Part shown: one piece after another, positions 1 to 6,327 of the stretch
How positions within the stretch are numbered: the stretch's first letter is position 1
Layout of the letters: each line of letters begins with the position of its first letter
Source of the DNA: an uncultured Flavobacteriales bacterium
Lineage (GTDB): Bacteria > Bacteroidota > Bacteroidia > Flavobacteriales > Crocinitomicaceae
Direction: 5' to 3'
Assembly: GCA_946479985.1 (NCBI GenBank)
Contig: CAMLIF010000123.1
Coordinates: 1-11,027 of the forward strand
Length of the DNA stretch: 11,027 nt
Position numbers and translations under genes: made by a program
Notes under the pieces: generated by a model
Told to the model about the DNA's origin: nothing
The model's database searches: none
Seen by the model: only the letters and a program-made list of their open reading frames with translations

Positions 1-465
1 GGGTCACTAATGATTGATGAACAAGGAACGGCAGTTAGTTTTAATGAAACTGAAACTGTTTTAAAAAATAAATGTATCACTGCGATGGCAGAGGATGAAG
101 TCGGAAATCTTTATTTCACTTTGTTTGAATACGATCCTAAAGTTCCTGGACTTGTAAATAAGAACGAGGGAATAGCTATAAGAACTACTGATGGAAACAT
201 GAAACAACTTACCACGACTAATTCGGGAATACCGATTAATCATGCTAACGACATCCTGTACGAAAAAAATGAAAAGGTACTTTGGATCTCTACGGAACGT
301 GCCGGATTGGTTCGCTATGACCTGAAAGGTAACTGGGAAAACTATCATAACCTAAATTCAAAAATCCCTACCTCTTTCATTTCATCAATGGCAATGGATC
401 AGGAAGGCGCAATATATCTTGCTACCCGACAGGGGCTGGTTAGAATAGACCGTAATAAGGAATAG
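1..465 (+). CDS. Propeller-type sensor/regulator protein, C-terminal part (5' end outside window)
   Basis: The frame is open from the first base (Gly-Ser-Leu precede the first Met codon at 10), so the gene begins outside the window and only its last 154 codons are seen. The visible part has repeated beta-propeller-like blades: a Trp/Tyr-rich strand (LWISTERAGLVRYD) is followed by a NWENYHNLNSKIP turn, a strand near 'ISSMAMDQEG', and a closing 'IYLATRQGLVRID'. This is the pattern of the two-component-regulator propeller family (Reg_prop), common in Bacteroidota sensors and in outer-surface or periplasmic proteins. The protein ends right after the last blade, so no kinase, HTH or sorting domain follows. 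Any other domain, signal peptide or ligand-binding part would lie upstream, so the role (sensor or structural propeller) cannot be decided here. Confidence 0.6.
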   Translation, partial: GSLMIDEQGTAVSFNETETVLKNKCITAMAEDEVGNLYFTLFEYDPKVPGLVNKNEGIAIRTTDGNMKQLTTTNSGIPINHANDILYEKNEKVLWISTERAGLVRYDLKGNWENYHNLNSKIPTSFISSMAMDQEGAIYLATRQGLVRIDRNKE

Positions 466-467
466 TC

Positions 468-485
468 TTTTGTAAACTTACAAAA
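468..485. repeat. Palindrome TTTTGTAA-AC-TTACAAAA
   Basis: A perfect 8-bp inverted repeat with a 2-nt centre begins three bases after the stop codon of the propeller gene. Its half-site TTACAA is the same word repeated six times in the array at 515-640. It is AT-only in the arms apart from one G/C pair and is followed by A residues on the plus strand, so it is a poor intrinsic terminator. An operator-like site or a founder unit of the array are alternatives. Function is not shown. Confidence 0.4.
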
Positions 486-514
486 AAACAAACCCTTTTC
501 GACCATTAACCTCT

Positions 515-640
515 CCATCTCAACCTTCTTACAACCCCATCTCAACTCGTTACAACTTAATGTAATTTATTACAAAGCCGTATGTGGATAGTTACAACGC
601 AATGTAAACTCATTACAACATCATCTCAACTTGTTACAAT
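515..640. repeat. Phased array of six ~21-bp repeats (TTACAAC/GTTGTAA)
   Basis: TTACAAC (or one-base variants) begins at 529, 550, 570, 592, 613 and 634, giving spacings of 21, 20, 22, 21 and 21. Each is preceded 10-12 bases earlier by a second half-site: ATCTCAAC (at 517, 539, 623), ATGTAA (560, 602) or a degenerate ATGTGG (582). The consensus unit is therefore ATSTMAACN3TTACAAC. In units 3 and 5 the first half-site is the inverse of the second (TGTAA...TTACA), like an operator. A period of two helical turns puts all copies on one DNA face. The minus strand reads as GTTGTAA...GTTGAGAT. All reading frames carry stops across the array, so it is not coding. It could be a minisatellite or a multi-site protein-binding region. 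Confidence 0.7.
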
Positions 641-673
641 CAGAAATTTATTTTTAGCTGCTCATAATAATCT

Positions 674-729
674 GTTAGTGTGCTGATTTAGTAGTTGATG
701 GTTAGGGTGTTGGTCACCTGCACACTAAC
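674..729. repeat. 10-bp perfect inverted repeat around a 36-nt loop
   Basis: GTTAGTGTGC at 674-683 is the exact reverse complement of GCACACTAAC at 720-729. The loop (684-719) pairs poorly. There is no T-tract, so it is not an intrinsic terminator. It partly overlaps the 3' end of the minus-strand gene-like frame at 688-813. It may be the base of an RNA hairpin, a mobile-element end, or chance. Confidence 0.35.
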
Positions 730-813
730 TGTGGTTAAGTATAGCAATGTCGGCCTGCCGGCAATCTTCACCCGGTAGACTTGCCCATCCGCGGGAAAGA
801 AAAAGCATTGAAA
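688..813 (-). pseudogene. Possible 3' gene remnant (41 codons, no start)
   Basis: A minus-strand frame open between stops encodes 41 residues, including DGQVYRVKIAGRP and then VSVQVTNTLTINY before TAA. The composition is typical of a real beta-rich protein C-terminus. There is no ATG in frame and a stop lies just upstream, so if it derives from a gene the 5' part is missing. The family is not recognised. Base composition is more GC-rich here than in the surrounding spacer, which favours a coding origin. Chance remains possible for a frame this short. Confidence 0.22.
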
Positions 814-825
814 TTATACAAAACG

Positions 826-848
826 AAAAAGGGTATCTAATGATACCC
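826..848 (-). terminator. Rho-independent terminator (minus strand)
   Basis: GGGTATC (831-837), loop TAAT, GATACCC (842-848) form a 7-bp stem with a 4-nt loop. Read on the minus strand it is followed by TTTTTCGTTTT (down to about 820), a good intrinsic terminator. On the plus strand no T-run follows. It would end leftward transcripts, either from cbpA-cbpM (478 bases upstream) or from a small transcript carrying the frame at 923-976. Confidence 0.6.
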
Positions 849-922
849 CTTCGTGTTATTAATATGTTGTCTATCCGCCCAAAGTGGATGCTACTTGCAT
901 TGTAGTGTGAATCTTCTCGATA

Positions 923-976
923 TTAAAGAAGAATTACCAGACCAACTACCAATGCGATTATTCCTAATACAAACAT
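923..976 (-). CDS. Possible tiny membrane peptide (17 codons or longer frame)
   Basis: From an ATG at 976 the minus strand encodes MFVLGIIALVVGLVILL, almost a pure transmembrane helix, ending 75 bases before the terminator at 826-848. The same frame stays open upstream to a stop at 1052-1054 and would add residues including LLWHSACGSNC and NGESIKQR, a plausible Cys-containing head. However, no ATG, GTG or TTG lies in that extension, so the long form would need an unusual start or is a truncated gene. The position between cbpM and a terminator in the same direction is the main support. An overlapping antisense 26-codon frame (975-1055, +) looks less protein-like. Confidence 0.22.
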   Translation of the reverse strand: MFVLGIIALVVGLVILL

Positions 977-1165
977 GACTCGTTGTTTTATGCTTTCGCC
1001 GTTAATGCAATTAGATCCGCAAGCACTGTGCCATAATAGGTCATTATTCTGTTAATCTCCCTGTTTTCAGGTATTCCGGCTAAAACACATTTGTTCGCTT
1101 ATCTTTCCGTTTTTTTCAAAATGACAATACAGTCGCCAATGTGGTAAACGGATTGGTTTCTCTAA

Positions 1166-1290
1166 CACTAATGCACGAATAAATCAGGCGGGAAAACCAT
1201 TGGCCACTAATTCCACGAATGAATAACATTAATAACACATATAACTTGTGTATTAGCTTAGCTGAACTTTGTTTCACGAAGGAATTAGTG
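1166..1290. repeat. CACTAAT-CACGAAT intergenic repeat cluster
   Basis: CACTAATGCACGAATAAAT (1166-1184) recurs at 1205-1224 as CACTAATTCCACGAATGAAT, in direct orientation. The core GGAATTAGTG returns inverted at 1281-1290, next to another CACGAA (1275-1280), so CACTAATTCC (1205-1214) and GGAATTAGTG can form a 10-bp stem with a 66-nt loop. This is the look of a short interspersed intergenic repeat. Whether it is scattered over the genome cannot be seen from one window. Confidence 0.4.
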
Positions 1291-1325
1291 ATCAGCTTTC
1301 GGAGAGTGCTTGGAAAGGTGGAATA

Positions 1326-1607
1326 CTATTCCGATTCCCCCTTTAACCGGTTAACTTCCTGCTGCAGGTAATGAACCCTGTCAAGTAAATGTTTAATGGT
1401 TTCCAATCCTTCCAGGTTAATATCGAGTTCATAATGCATGTGCATGTATTTTTCGAGATCCGAAAGCTGTTCAAAAGTAATGTACATTGTTTCTTCGGAA
1501 CGGCTCAGCTCAATTAAACCGTGTTCATCCAGCCGCTGCACAAATGAAACTTCAATGTTGTAATAAACGCAACATTCTTCAATGGAGATACTGTTTGTCT
1601 TTTCCAT
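1326..1607 (-). CDS. cbpM: CbpM-like chaperone modulator (MerR-like fold)
   Basis: A 93-residue protein whose N-terminus (about 1-60) resembles a MerR-type winged helix: a SISIEECC helix start, then VSFVQRLDEHGLIEL, then a YITFEQLSDLEKYM helix. It ends in a coiled-coil-like segment (about 66-90, IKHLLDRVHYLQQEVNRLK). This is the plan of CbpM, the small partner that in E. coli binds the J-domain of CbpA and restrains it. The start is the ATG at 1607, one base after the TAA of cbpA (TAA-C-ATG), so the two are almost certainly one translationally coupled transcript with cbpA first. The identification rests as much on this neighbourhood as on the sequence. A stand-alone MerR regulator is less likely because the protein is short and lacks an effector domain. 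Confidence 0.75.
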   Translation of the reverse strand: MEKTNSISIEECCVYYNIEVSFVQRLDEHGLIELSRSEETMYITFEQLSDLEKYMHMHYELDINLEGLETIKHLLDRVHYLQQEVNRLKGESE

Positions 1608-1608
1608 G

Positions 1609-2535
1609 TTACTTAGTTTTACGTTCCTGAGAAAGTTGTTTGAATAATTCTTTTTCTTTCGCGGTCAAACCTTTTGGTATCTGAACCTGGTAGGTAACAT
1701 ACAAATCTCCGAATGTGCCTTCCTTTTTATATACCGGGAATCCTTTTCCTTTTAACCGGACCTTTGTGCCGTTTTGCGTTTCGGGAGCTACGGTCAGTTT
1801 AACCTTTCCGCCCAGTGTATCAACAATCTCTTCACCGCCCAGTACTGCTTCATACAGGTCCAGTGATACAGTGGTATAGAGATCATTCCCCTTGCGCGTA
1901 AACACGGTGTCGTTCTTTAATTCGAAAGTGATATACAAATCGCCGTTCGGTCCGCCGTTTGCACCGGGAGCACCATGTCCGGCAAGTTTGATTTCCTGTC
2001 CGTTCTCAATTCCTGCGGGAACAGTTATGCGTATGTTTTTTCCGTTAACGCTAAATGTTTGCTGATGTGTTTTGTAAGCCTCTGTTAAACGCAGCTGAAC
2101 CGATGCACGGAAATCCTGTCCTTTGAAACGGGGTTGTCTGCCGCCGCCGCGATTCCCGAACATAGAGGAGAAAAACTCAGAGAAATCGCCGTCATCACCG
2201 CTGGATGTATAATCACCGCTGCCAAAAGGGTTACCGCCGCCTTCAAACGGATTACCGCCCGATCTGCCGGATGAACCTTGCTGCCTGCGGGCCTGCTCAA
2301 ATTGCTCAGCATGTTTCCAGTCTTTTCCGTACTGGTCATATTTCTTCCTGTTCTCAGGATCGCCCAATACCTCGTTTGCCTCATTGATCTGCTGAAACAG
2401 TTTTCCGGCTTCCGGGTTGTTCGGGTTTAGATCAGGATGGTGCTTACGCGCTAATTTCCGATAAGCCTTCTTTATATCTTCGGCAGTTGCGCTCTTATCA
2501 ACCCCTAAAATCTTATAATAATCAATATACTCCAT
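1609..2535 (-). CDS. cbpA: CbpA-type DnaJ (type II Hsp40) co-chaperone
   Basis: A 308-residue J-protein that stimulates DnaK ATPase and delivers unfolded clients; the E. coli homologue also binds curved DNA in stationary phase. The J-domain occupies residues 4-70, with the HPD motif at 33-35 and KKAYRKLARK before it. A Gly/Ser/Phe-rich linker runs from about 86 to 132 (GNPFEGGGNPFGSG). There is no CxxCxGxG zinc finger, which makes it type II. Two tandem client-binding beta domains follow (about 142-212 and 215-287), each with the repeated pattern of basic strand, NG turn, LxGxG, GDLYxT. The C-terminal helix (about 288-305) probably dimerises. The start at 2535 puts the J-domain at its usual place. 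It is divergent from dps across a 213-bp spacer and is followed at once by its modulator cbpM, which matches stress-related use. Confidence 0.93.
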   Translation of the reverse strand: MEYIDYYKILGVDKSATAEDIKKAYRKLARKHHPDLNPNNPEAGKLFQQINEANEVLGDPENRKKYDQYGKDWKHAEQFEQARRQQGSSGRSGGNPFEGGGNPFGSGDYTSSGDDGDFSEFFSSMFGNRGGGRQPRFKGQDFRASVQLRLTEAYKTHQQTFSVNGKNIRITVPAGIENGQEIKLAGHGAPGANGGPNGDLYITFELKNDTVFTRKGNDLYTTVSLDLYEAVLGGEEIVDTLGGKVKLTVAPETQNGTKVRLKGKGFPVYKKEGTFGDLYVTYQVQIPKGLTAKEKELFKQLSQERKTK

Positions 2536-2748
2536 TTTACTTTTTCGTTTTACTGCGTCACGGGTTCTTTTAAAATTACAGTTTTTCTGCTTAAACAGGA
2601 TCGGAAAAACCTTCGGAATGAGGATTTTTTTTAAAATAAAACTAGCTGCCCGAATCTGCGAATTATGTAAGTAATAAGATTCGATATGTACGTATTTATC
2701 CGTATGAAATAAAGAGATTTACTATTCAGATATCCTAAACGCAATCTC
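2536..2748. promoter_or_regulatory. Divergent promoter region between cbpA and dps
   Basis: This 213-bp spacer must hold the promoters of both cbpA (-) and dps (+). It is AT-rich. No clean Bacteroidota -33/-7 pair (TTTG / TAnnTTTG) was found in either direction. A loose inverted pair CGAAT (2660-2664 region) ... ATTCG (2679-2683) and the near-repeat CGTATTTATC/CGTATGAAAT (2691-2710) are the only structured words. No convincing OxyR or PerR box was seen. The role follows from position, not from a motif. Confidence 0.5.
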
Positions 2749-3225
2749 ATGAAAATACAAATAGGAATAACCGAAGTCAATCGGAAAAAAGTGGCCGATG
2801 AACTCGCGAAAGTTTTAGCAGATGAAACGGTACTATATATTAAAACGAAAAATGCGCACTGGAATGTGGTAGGCCCGGATTTTTACGATAAGCACAAATT
2901 CTTTGAATTGCAGTTCGGACAGCTGGATGAGGTAATTGATAGTGTTGCGGAACGCATTCGTACCATTGGTCATTTCGCACCGGCAAGCCTGAATGCTTAT
3001 ATTGGCTTAACCAGTCTCACCGAGCGGAACCGGCAGGAAGATACCAGCGAAGGGTTTATCAAAGAACTGGTATCTGATCATGAAAGCATTATCAAGACTT
3101 TACGCGGCCTGATCAAACCGTTTGCCGACGATTTCCAGGATGCCGGAACAAGTGATTTCGTAACAGGCTTACTGGAAACGCATGAAAAAATGGCCTGGTT
3201 CCTGCGCTCACATTTAAAGCACTAA
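2749..3225 (+). CDS. dps: Dps: DNA-protecting ferritin-like ferroxidase
   Basis: A 158-residue member of the Dps/bacterioferritin-like family. These form 12-subunit cages that oxidise Fe(II) with hydrogen peroxide, store iron and shield DNA. The inter-subunit ferroxidase ligands are present with the family spacing: His37 (in NAHWNV), His49, Glu53 (Asp in E. coli Dps), then Asp64 and Glu68 (in the EVIDSVAERI helix). The N-terminus (IGITEVNRKKVADEL) is short, with few Lys/Arg, so DNA binding by the E. coli-type basic tail is uncertain. The length is normal for the family. It is divergent from cbpA and followed after 18 bases by the eRF1-like gene, probably as one transcript. Peroxide or stationary-phase control is expected from the family, but no operator was recognised. 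Confidence 0.93.
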   Translation: MKIQIGITEVNRKKVADELAKVLADETVLYIKTKNAHWNVVGPDFYDKHKFFELQFGQLDEVIDSVAERIRTIGHFAPASLNAYIGLTSLTERNRQEDTSEGFIKELVSDHESIIKTLRGLIKPFADDFQDAGTSDFVTGLLETHEKMAWFLRSHLKH

Positions 3226-3243
3226 TATTAAAAAACATAAAAT

Positions 3244-3630
3244 ATGGAATCAGCAAACAAACTTGGGATCTGGATGGATCATTCGGAAGCGAACCTGATC
3301 AATTTAGACGCTGCTCAGGAAAATCAGGTGATCCGTTCAAAATTTTCCTTCAGTATAAAAGAAGAAGCATTGCAGAAAGGTGAAAAACGCATGCATAATA
3401 AAGAGCAGCAGCTGAATGAAGCTTATTATAAAGAAATAGCAAACGAGATTTTGAAATACGACCACGTACTTCTTTTCGGACCTACAAATGCCAAAGCAGA
3501 ACTCCATAATTTCCTGAACAAAGATTTACATTTTGAAAATGTAAAAGTAGATGTGGAATCGGCAGATAAAATGACTGAGAATGAAAAAGCAGCTTATGTT
3601 AAAGCCCATTTCAGTAAAAAAGAAAAATAA
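3244..3630 (+). CDS. eRF1 domain-like (baeRF / 'translational machinery') small protein
   Basis: A 128-residue soluble protein. Its N-terminal strand LGIWMDHSEANLINLD, central helix YYKEIANEIL, strand-turn VLLFGPTNAKAELHNFL and C-terminal VKVDVESADKMTENEKAAYV match what I remember of small bacterial proteins related to the middle domain of the release factor eRF1. Those typically show 'WIDHxxA...', '...GPxxAKxEL...' and a final T-D/E-x-Q/E helix. In that superfamily a role at stalled or hibernating ribosomes has been proposed. The catalytic GGQ of true release factors is absent, so peptide release is not implied. The gene lies 18 bases after dps and one base before a membrane protein gene, which suggests a stress operon. 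The family assignment is from memory of motifs; the function is inference. Confidence 0.6.
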   Translation: MESANKLGIWMDHSEANLINLDAAQENQVIRSKFSFSIKEEALQKGEKRMHNKEQQLNEAYYKEIANEILKYDHVLLFGPTNAKAELHNFLNKDLHFENVKVDVESADKMTENEKAAYVKAHFSKKEK

Positions 3631-3631
3631 T

Positions 3632-3934
3632 ATGGAGATTGAAACAATCAAAAAGAAAATTCTCTCAGGAAAACTGACAGATGAAGAAATAATGGCGTTA
3701 TTACAAGGGCTGACAGGCGATGAGAAAGGGGAGAGCACCTTTCTGACTGTTGTTAAGAGCCTGATCAAGTCGTACCTCATGCCACGCATGTGGAAACTGA
3801 TAATTGAAACGGTTCTCATCATTATAGCTATCACGGCAATTCTCATTTTGTCTTCTACAGGAAAAATAGATGCCACCGTAACCGCTGTTCTTCTGGCCTT
3901 CAGTCTTGGCTTTCTGTTCGGAAGAATTCGGTGA
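3632..3934 (+). CDS. Small two-helix membrane protein of unknown function
   Basis: A 100-residue protein starting at the ATG at 3632, one base after the TAA of the upstream gene (TAA-T-ATG). The frame extends 17 codons further upstream, but that start would lie inside the previous gene, so the coupled start is preferred. Residues 1-50 form a charged soluble head (KKKILSGKLTDEEIMALLQG, then GDEKGES). Two hydrophobic segments follow at about 55-74 (LIIETVLIIIAITAILIL) and 80-97 (ATVTAVLLAFSLGFLFG), and the protein ends in Arg-Ile-Arg. The family is not recognised. Tight coupling to dps and the eRF1-like gene hints at a membrane anchor or stress-envelope role, but nothing in the sequence proves it. 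Confidence 0.8.
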   Translation: MEIETIKKKILSGKLTDEEIMALLQGLTGDEKGESTFLTVVKSLIKSYLMPRMWKLIIETVLIIIAITAILILSSTGKIDATVTAVLLAFSLGFLFGRIR

Positions 3935-4033
3935 ACGGAAAAGCCAGCCGGGTAAATCGACTCTCAAAACTCCGGACCAATCGTTTCCATTCAAAAAATA
4001 GCCATACTTTTATAGCTGTCTTAAAGCCCTGTC

Positions 4034-6232
4034 TTGAAAAATCAGCTCTTATTAGTTACTCCTCCGTTTACGCAGCTTAATACGCCTTATCCGGCGACGG
4101 CTTATTTGAAAGGATTTCTGAATACGAAGAACATTACATCTGTTCAGGCCGACCTGGGAATTGAAGTCATCCTGGAATTGTTCTCAGAACCGGGGTTAAC
4201 GAAGCTTTTTGCGAAAATTGATACGCAAAATCACGAGCTTTCCGAAAACGCAGCGCGTATGGTGGCACTAAAGGCAGATTACATTCAGACTATTGATTCT
4301 GTTATCCTTTTTCTGCAGGGCAAAAACCCGAGTCTTTCCCACGTTATTTGCCAGGATAACTTTCTGCCTGAAGCTTCGCGTTTTGATCAGCTGGAAGAAC
4401 TCGACTGGGCTTTCGGGATCATGGGAACTCAAGACAAAGCGAAACACCTGGCAACTCTTTACCTGGAAGATCTCTCGGATTTAATAATAGAAACAGTCGA
4501 TGCTCATTTTGGCTTTAGCCGCTATGCCGAACGATTAGGAAGGTCTGCCCTGAGTTTCGATGAACTGTACAGCTCTCTTCAACAGGAATTGACCTATACC
4601 GATGATATTCTGATTTCCCTGCTCGAACAAAAACTTAAAGTTGCTGATCCGTCAATAGCTGCTTTCTCAGTTCCCTTTCCGGGGAATTTATATGCTGCTT
4701 TTCGTTCGGCACAATACATTAAAAAATATTATCCGCATATAAAAACTGCAATGGGCGGCGGTTTCCCCAATACCGAATTGCGTTCTGTTTCCGATGTTCG
4801 TGTGTTTGAGTTCTTCGACTTTATTACACTCGACGACGGCGAAGCACCCATTGAACATTTAGTTGAACATCTTTCCGGTAAACGGGAAATTCAGGACTTA
4901 AAACGCACTTTCGTTCTTCTGAATAACGAAGTTGTTTACATCAACAATTCCAAAATACCCGATTACAAACAAAAAGATGTCGGCACTCCGGATTACAGTG
5001 ACCTGTTGCTCGACAAATACATTTCAGTGATTGAAATTGTGAACCCGATGCACCGCATGTGGAGTGATGGTCGCTGGAATAAACTCACCATGGCGCACGG
5101 CTGTTATTGGGGGAAATGTACGTTTTGTGATATTTCACTCGATTATATTAAAATCTATGAGCCCGCAACCGCTAAGATGCTTGTAGACCGAATGGAGGAA
5201 TTGATACTTCAGACCGGGCAAAACGGATTTCACTTTGTTGACGAAGCGGCACCTCCGGCACTCATGCGCGAACTGGCATTGGAAATAATCAGAAGAAAAT
5301 TAGTGGTAAGCTGGTGGACGAACATTCGTTTCGAAAAGAGCTTTACACGCGATCTGTGTGTGCTGCTTAAAACTTCGGGTTGTATTGCAGTTTCAGGTGG
5401 ATTGGAAGTTGCTTCAGACCGTTTACTGAAATTGATCGACAAAGGAGTAACCGTTTCGCAGGTTGCCAAAGTAACGCGTAATTTCACTGAAACCGGGATT
5501 ATGGTCCACGCTTACCTGATGTATGGCTTTCCAACTCAAACAGTACAGGAAACAGTCGACTCACTGGAAATGGTGCGCCAGCTATTTGAAACGGGAGTCC
5601 TTCAATCAGGGTTCTGGCACCAGTTTGCCATGACAGCTCACAGTCCGGTGGGATTGAATCCGGAAACATTCAATGTAATCAGGGAAACGGAAACAGGAAC
5701 ATTTGCCAATAACGATTTGTATCACCGGGATAAAACAGGAATAGATCACGATCAGTTCAGTTTCGGGCTGAAAAAGTCATTGTACAATTACATGCACGGC
5801 ATTGGTTTCGATCTGCCTTTGCAAAGCTGGTTCGAGTTCAAAGTTCCGAAAACTAGTATTTCCCGCGATTTTATTCTCGCTGCAATTGAAGAAGACGATG
5901 CCGGTTTTATCAAAGCAACGTCAAAGATTGTTTGGGTAGGAGCACAGCCTTCCATTCACTTCTTTACAAAAACAAAAAAAGGAAATCAGTGGGAAATGGC
6001 AGAACTTTCTTTTCACACTAAAAAAGAGATGTTCAGCATCCAGGTGAACAAAGAACAGGGAGTTTGGTTGCAGCAAACACTTCAGTACATTTCCACCTCC
6101 GGCAACAAGGGAGCAGTTTTCCATGAAATCAAAGCAGACTATGAAAAACAATGTCCGGAAACAGATTTCGAGCCGTTTTGGTATGGTAAGCAGCTTGGCC
6201 GGTTACGAGAAGCCGGTTTATTGGTGCTGTAA
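4034..6232 (+). CDS. B12-binding-type radical SAM protein, unknown substrate
   Basis: A 732-residue protein. Residues 5-45 (LLLVTPPFTQLNTPYPATAY) and about 208-285 (SIAAFSVPFPGNLYAAF ... AMGGGFPN) look like the two halves of a cobalamin-binding Rossmann domain, split by a roughly 150-residue helical insert. The classic DxHxxG cobalt-ligand motif is not seen, so base-off/His-on binding is doubtful. The radical SAM core runs from about 350 to 560, with Cys357, Cys362 and Cys365 (GCYWGKCTFC), i.e. CX4CX2C rather than the usual CX3CX2C, followed by GGLEVASDRLL and YGFPTQT motifs. The C-terminal ~170 residues are not recognised. The start is TTG at 4034: an in-frame TAA at 4022-4024 leaves no ATG choice. 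Such enzymes methylate or rearrange inactive carbons; the substrate is unknown. No precursor-peptide or biosynthetic partner gene is adjacent. Confidence 0.85.
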   Translation: MKNQLLLVTPPFTQLNTPYPATAYLKGFLNTKNITSVQADLGIEVILELFSEPGLTKLFAKIDTQNHELSENAARMVALKADYIQTIDSVILFLQGKNPSLSHVICQDNFLPEASRFDQLEELDWAFGIMGTQDKAKHLATLYLEDLSDLIIETVDAHFGFSRYAERLGRSALSFDELYSSLQQELTYTDDILISLLEQKLKVADPSIAAFSVPFPGNLYAAFRSAQYIKKYYPHIKTAMGGGFPNTELRSVSDVRVFEFFDFITLDDGEAPIEHLVEHLSGKREIQDLKRTFVLLNNEVVYINNSKIPDYKQKDVGTPDYSDLLLDKYISVIEIVNPMHRMWSDGRWNKLTMAHGCYWGKCTFCDISLDYIKIYEPATAKMLVDRMEELILQTGQNGFHFVDEAAPPALMRELALEIIRRKLVVSWWTNIRFEKSFTRDLCVLLKTSGCIAVSGGLEVASDRLLKLIDKGVTVSQVAKVTRNFTETGIMVHAYLMYGFPTQTVQETVDSLEMVRQLFETGVLQSGFWHQFAMTAHSPVGLNPETFNVIRETETGTFANNDLYHRDKTGIDHDQFSFGLKKSLYNYMHGIGFDLPLQSWFEFKVPKTSISRDFILAAIEEDDAGFIKATSKIVWVGAQPSIHFFTKTKKGNQWEMAELSFHTKKEMFSIQVNKEQGVWLQQTLQYISTSGNKGAVFHEIKADYEKQCPETDFEPFWYGKQLGRLREAGLLVL

Positions 6233-6327
6233 AATCGGAGAAGACAATAAATCTATAATTCATTGAAAGAATTTTATAAAATTAATCCCTGAAGTCAGTT
6301 TATCTTACAGCCAATAGTTTTCCTTAT

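Larger units (their letters stand above)
466..1325. other. Gene-poor spacer, 860 bp
   Basis: No convincing full-length gene is visible on either strand. It contains a palindrome just after the propeller gene, a phased 21-bp repeat array, a 10-bp inverted repeat, two short minus-strand frames with protein-like composition, a minus-strand terminator, and a cluster of CACTAAT-type repeats next to cbpM. Each is listed separately. No tRNA, tmRNA or other known RNA signature was recognised. Confidence 0.6.

Noticed and set aside
515..640. CRISPR array
   Set aside because: The period is only 21 bp, there are no distinct spacers of 25-40 bp, no long conserved repeat and no cas genes.
975..1055. Plus-strand 26-codon frame starting MTRCFMLSPLMQLD
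   Set aside because: It is short, antisense to the membrane-peptide frame, and has no promoter, terminator or family support.
1609..2535. Other frames inside cbpA (for example 2085-2384 on minus and 2205-2387 on plus)
   Set aside because: They overlap a certain gene, have low-complexity or biased composition from the Gly-rich linker, and no family resemblance.
3701..3994. 97-codon minus-strand frame over the small membrane protein gene
   Set aside because: It is antisense to a coupled, hydrophobic-helix gene, and most of its length mirrors that coding sequence. Only the first ~20 codons lie in the spacer.
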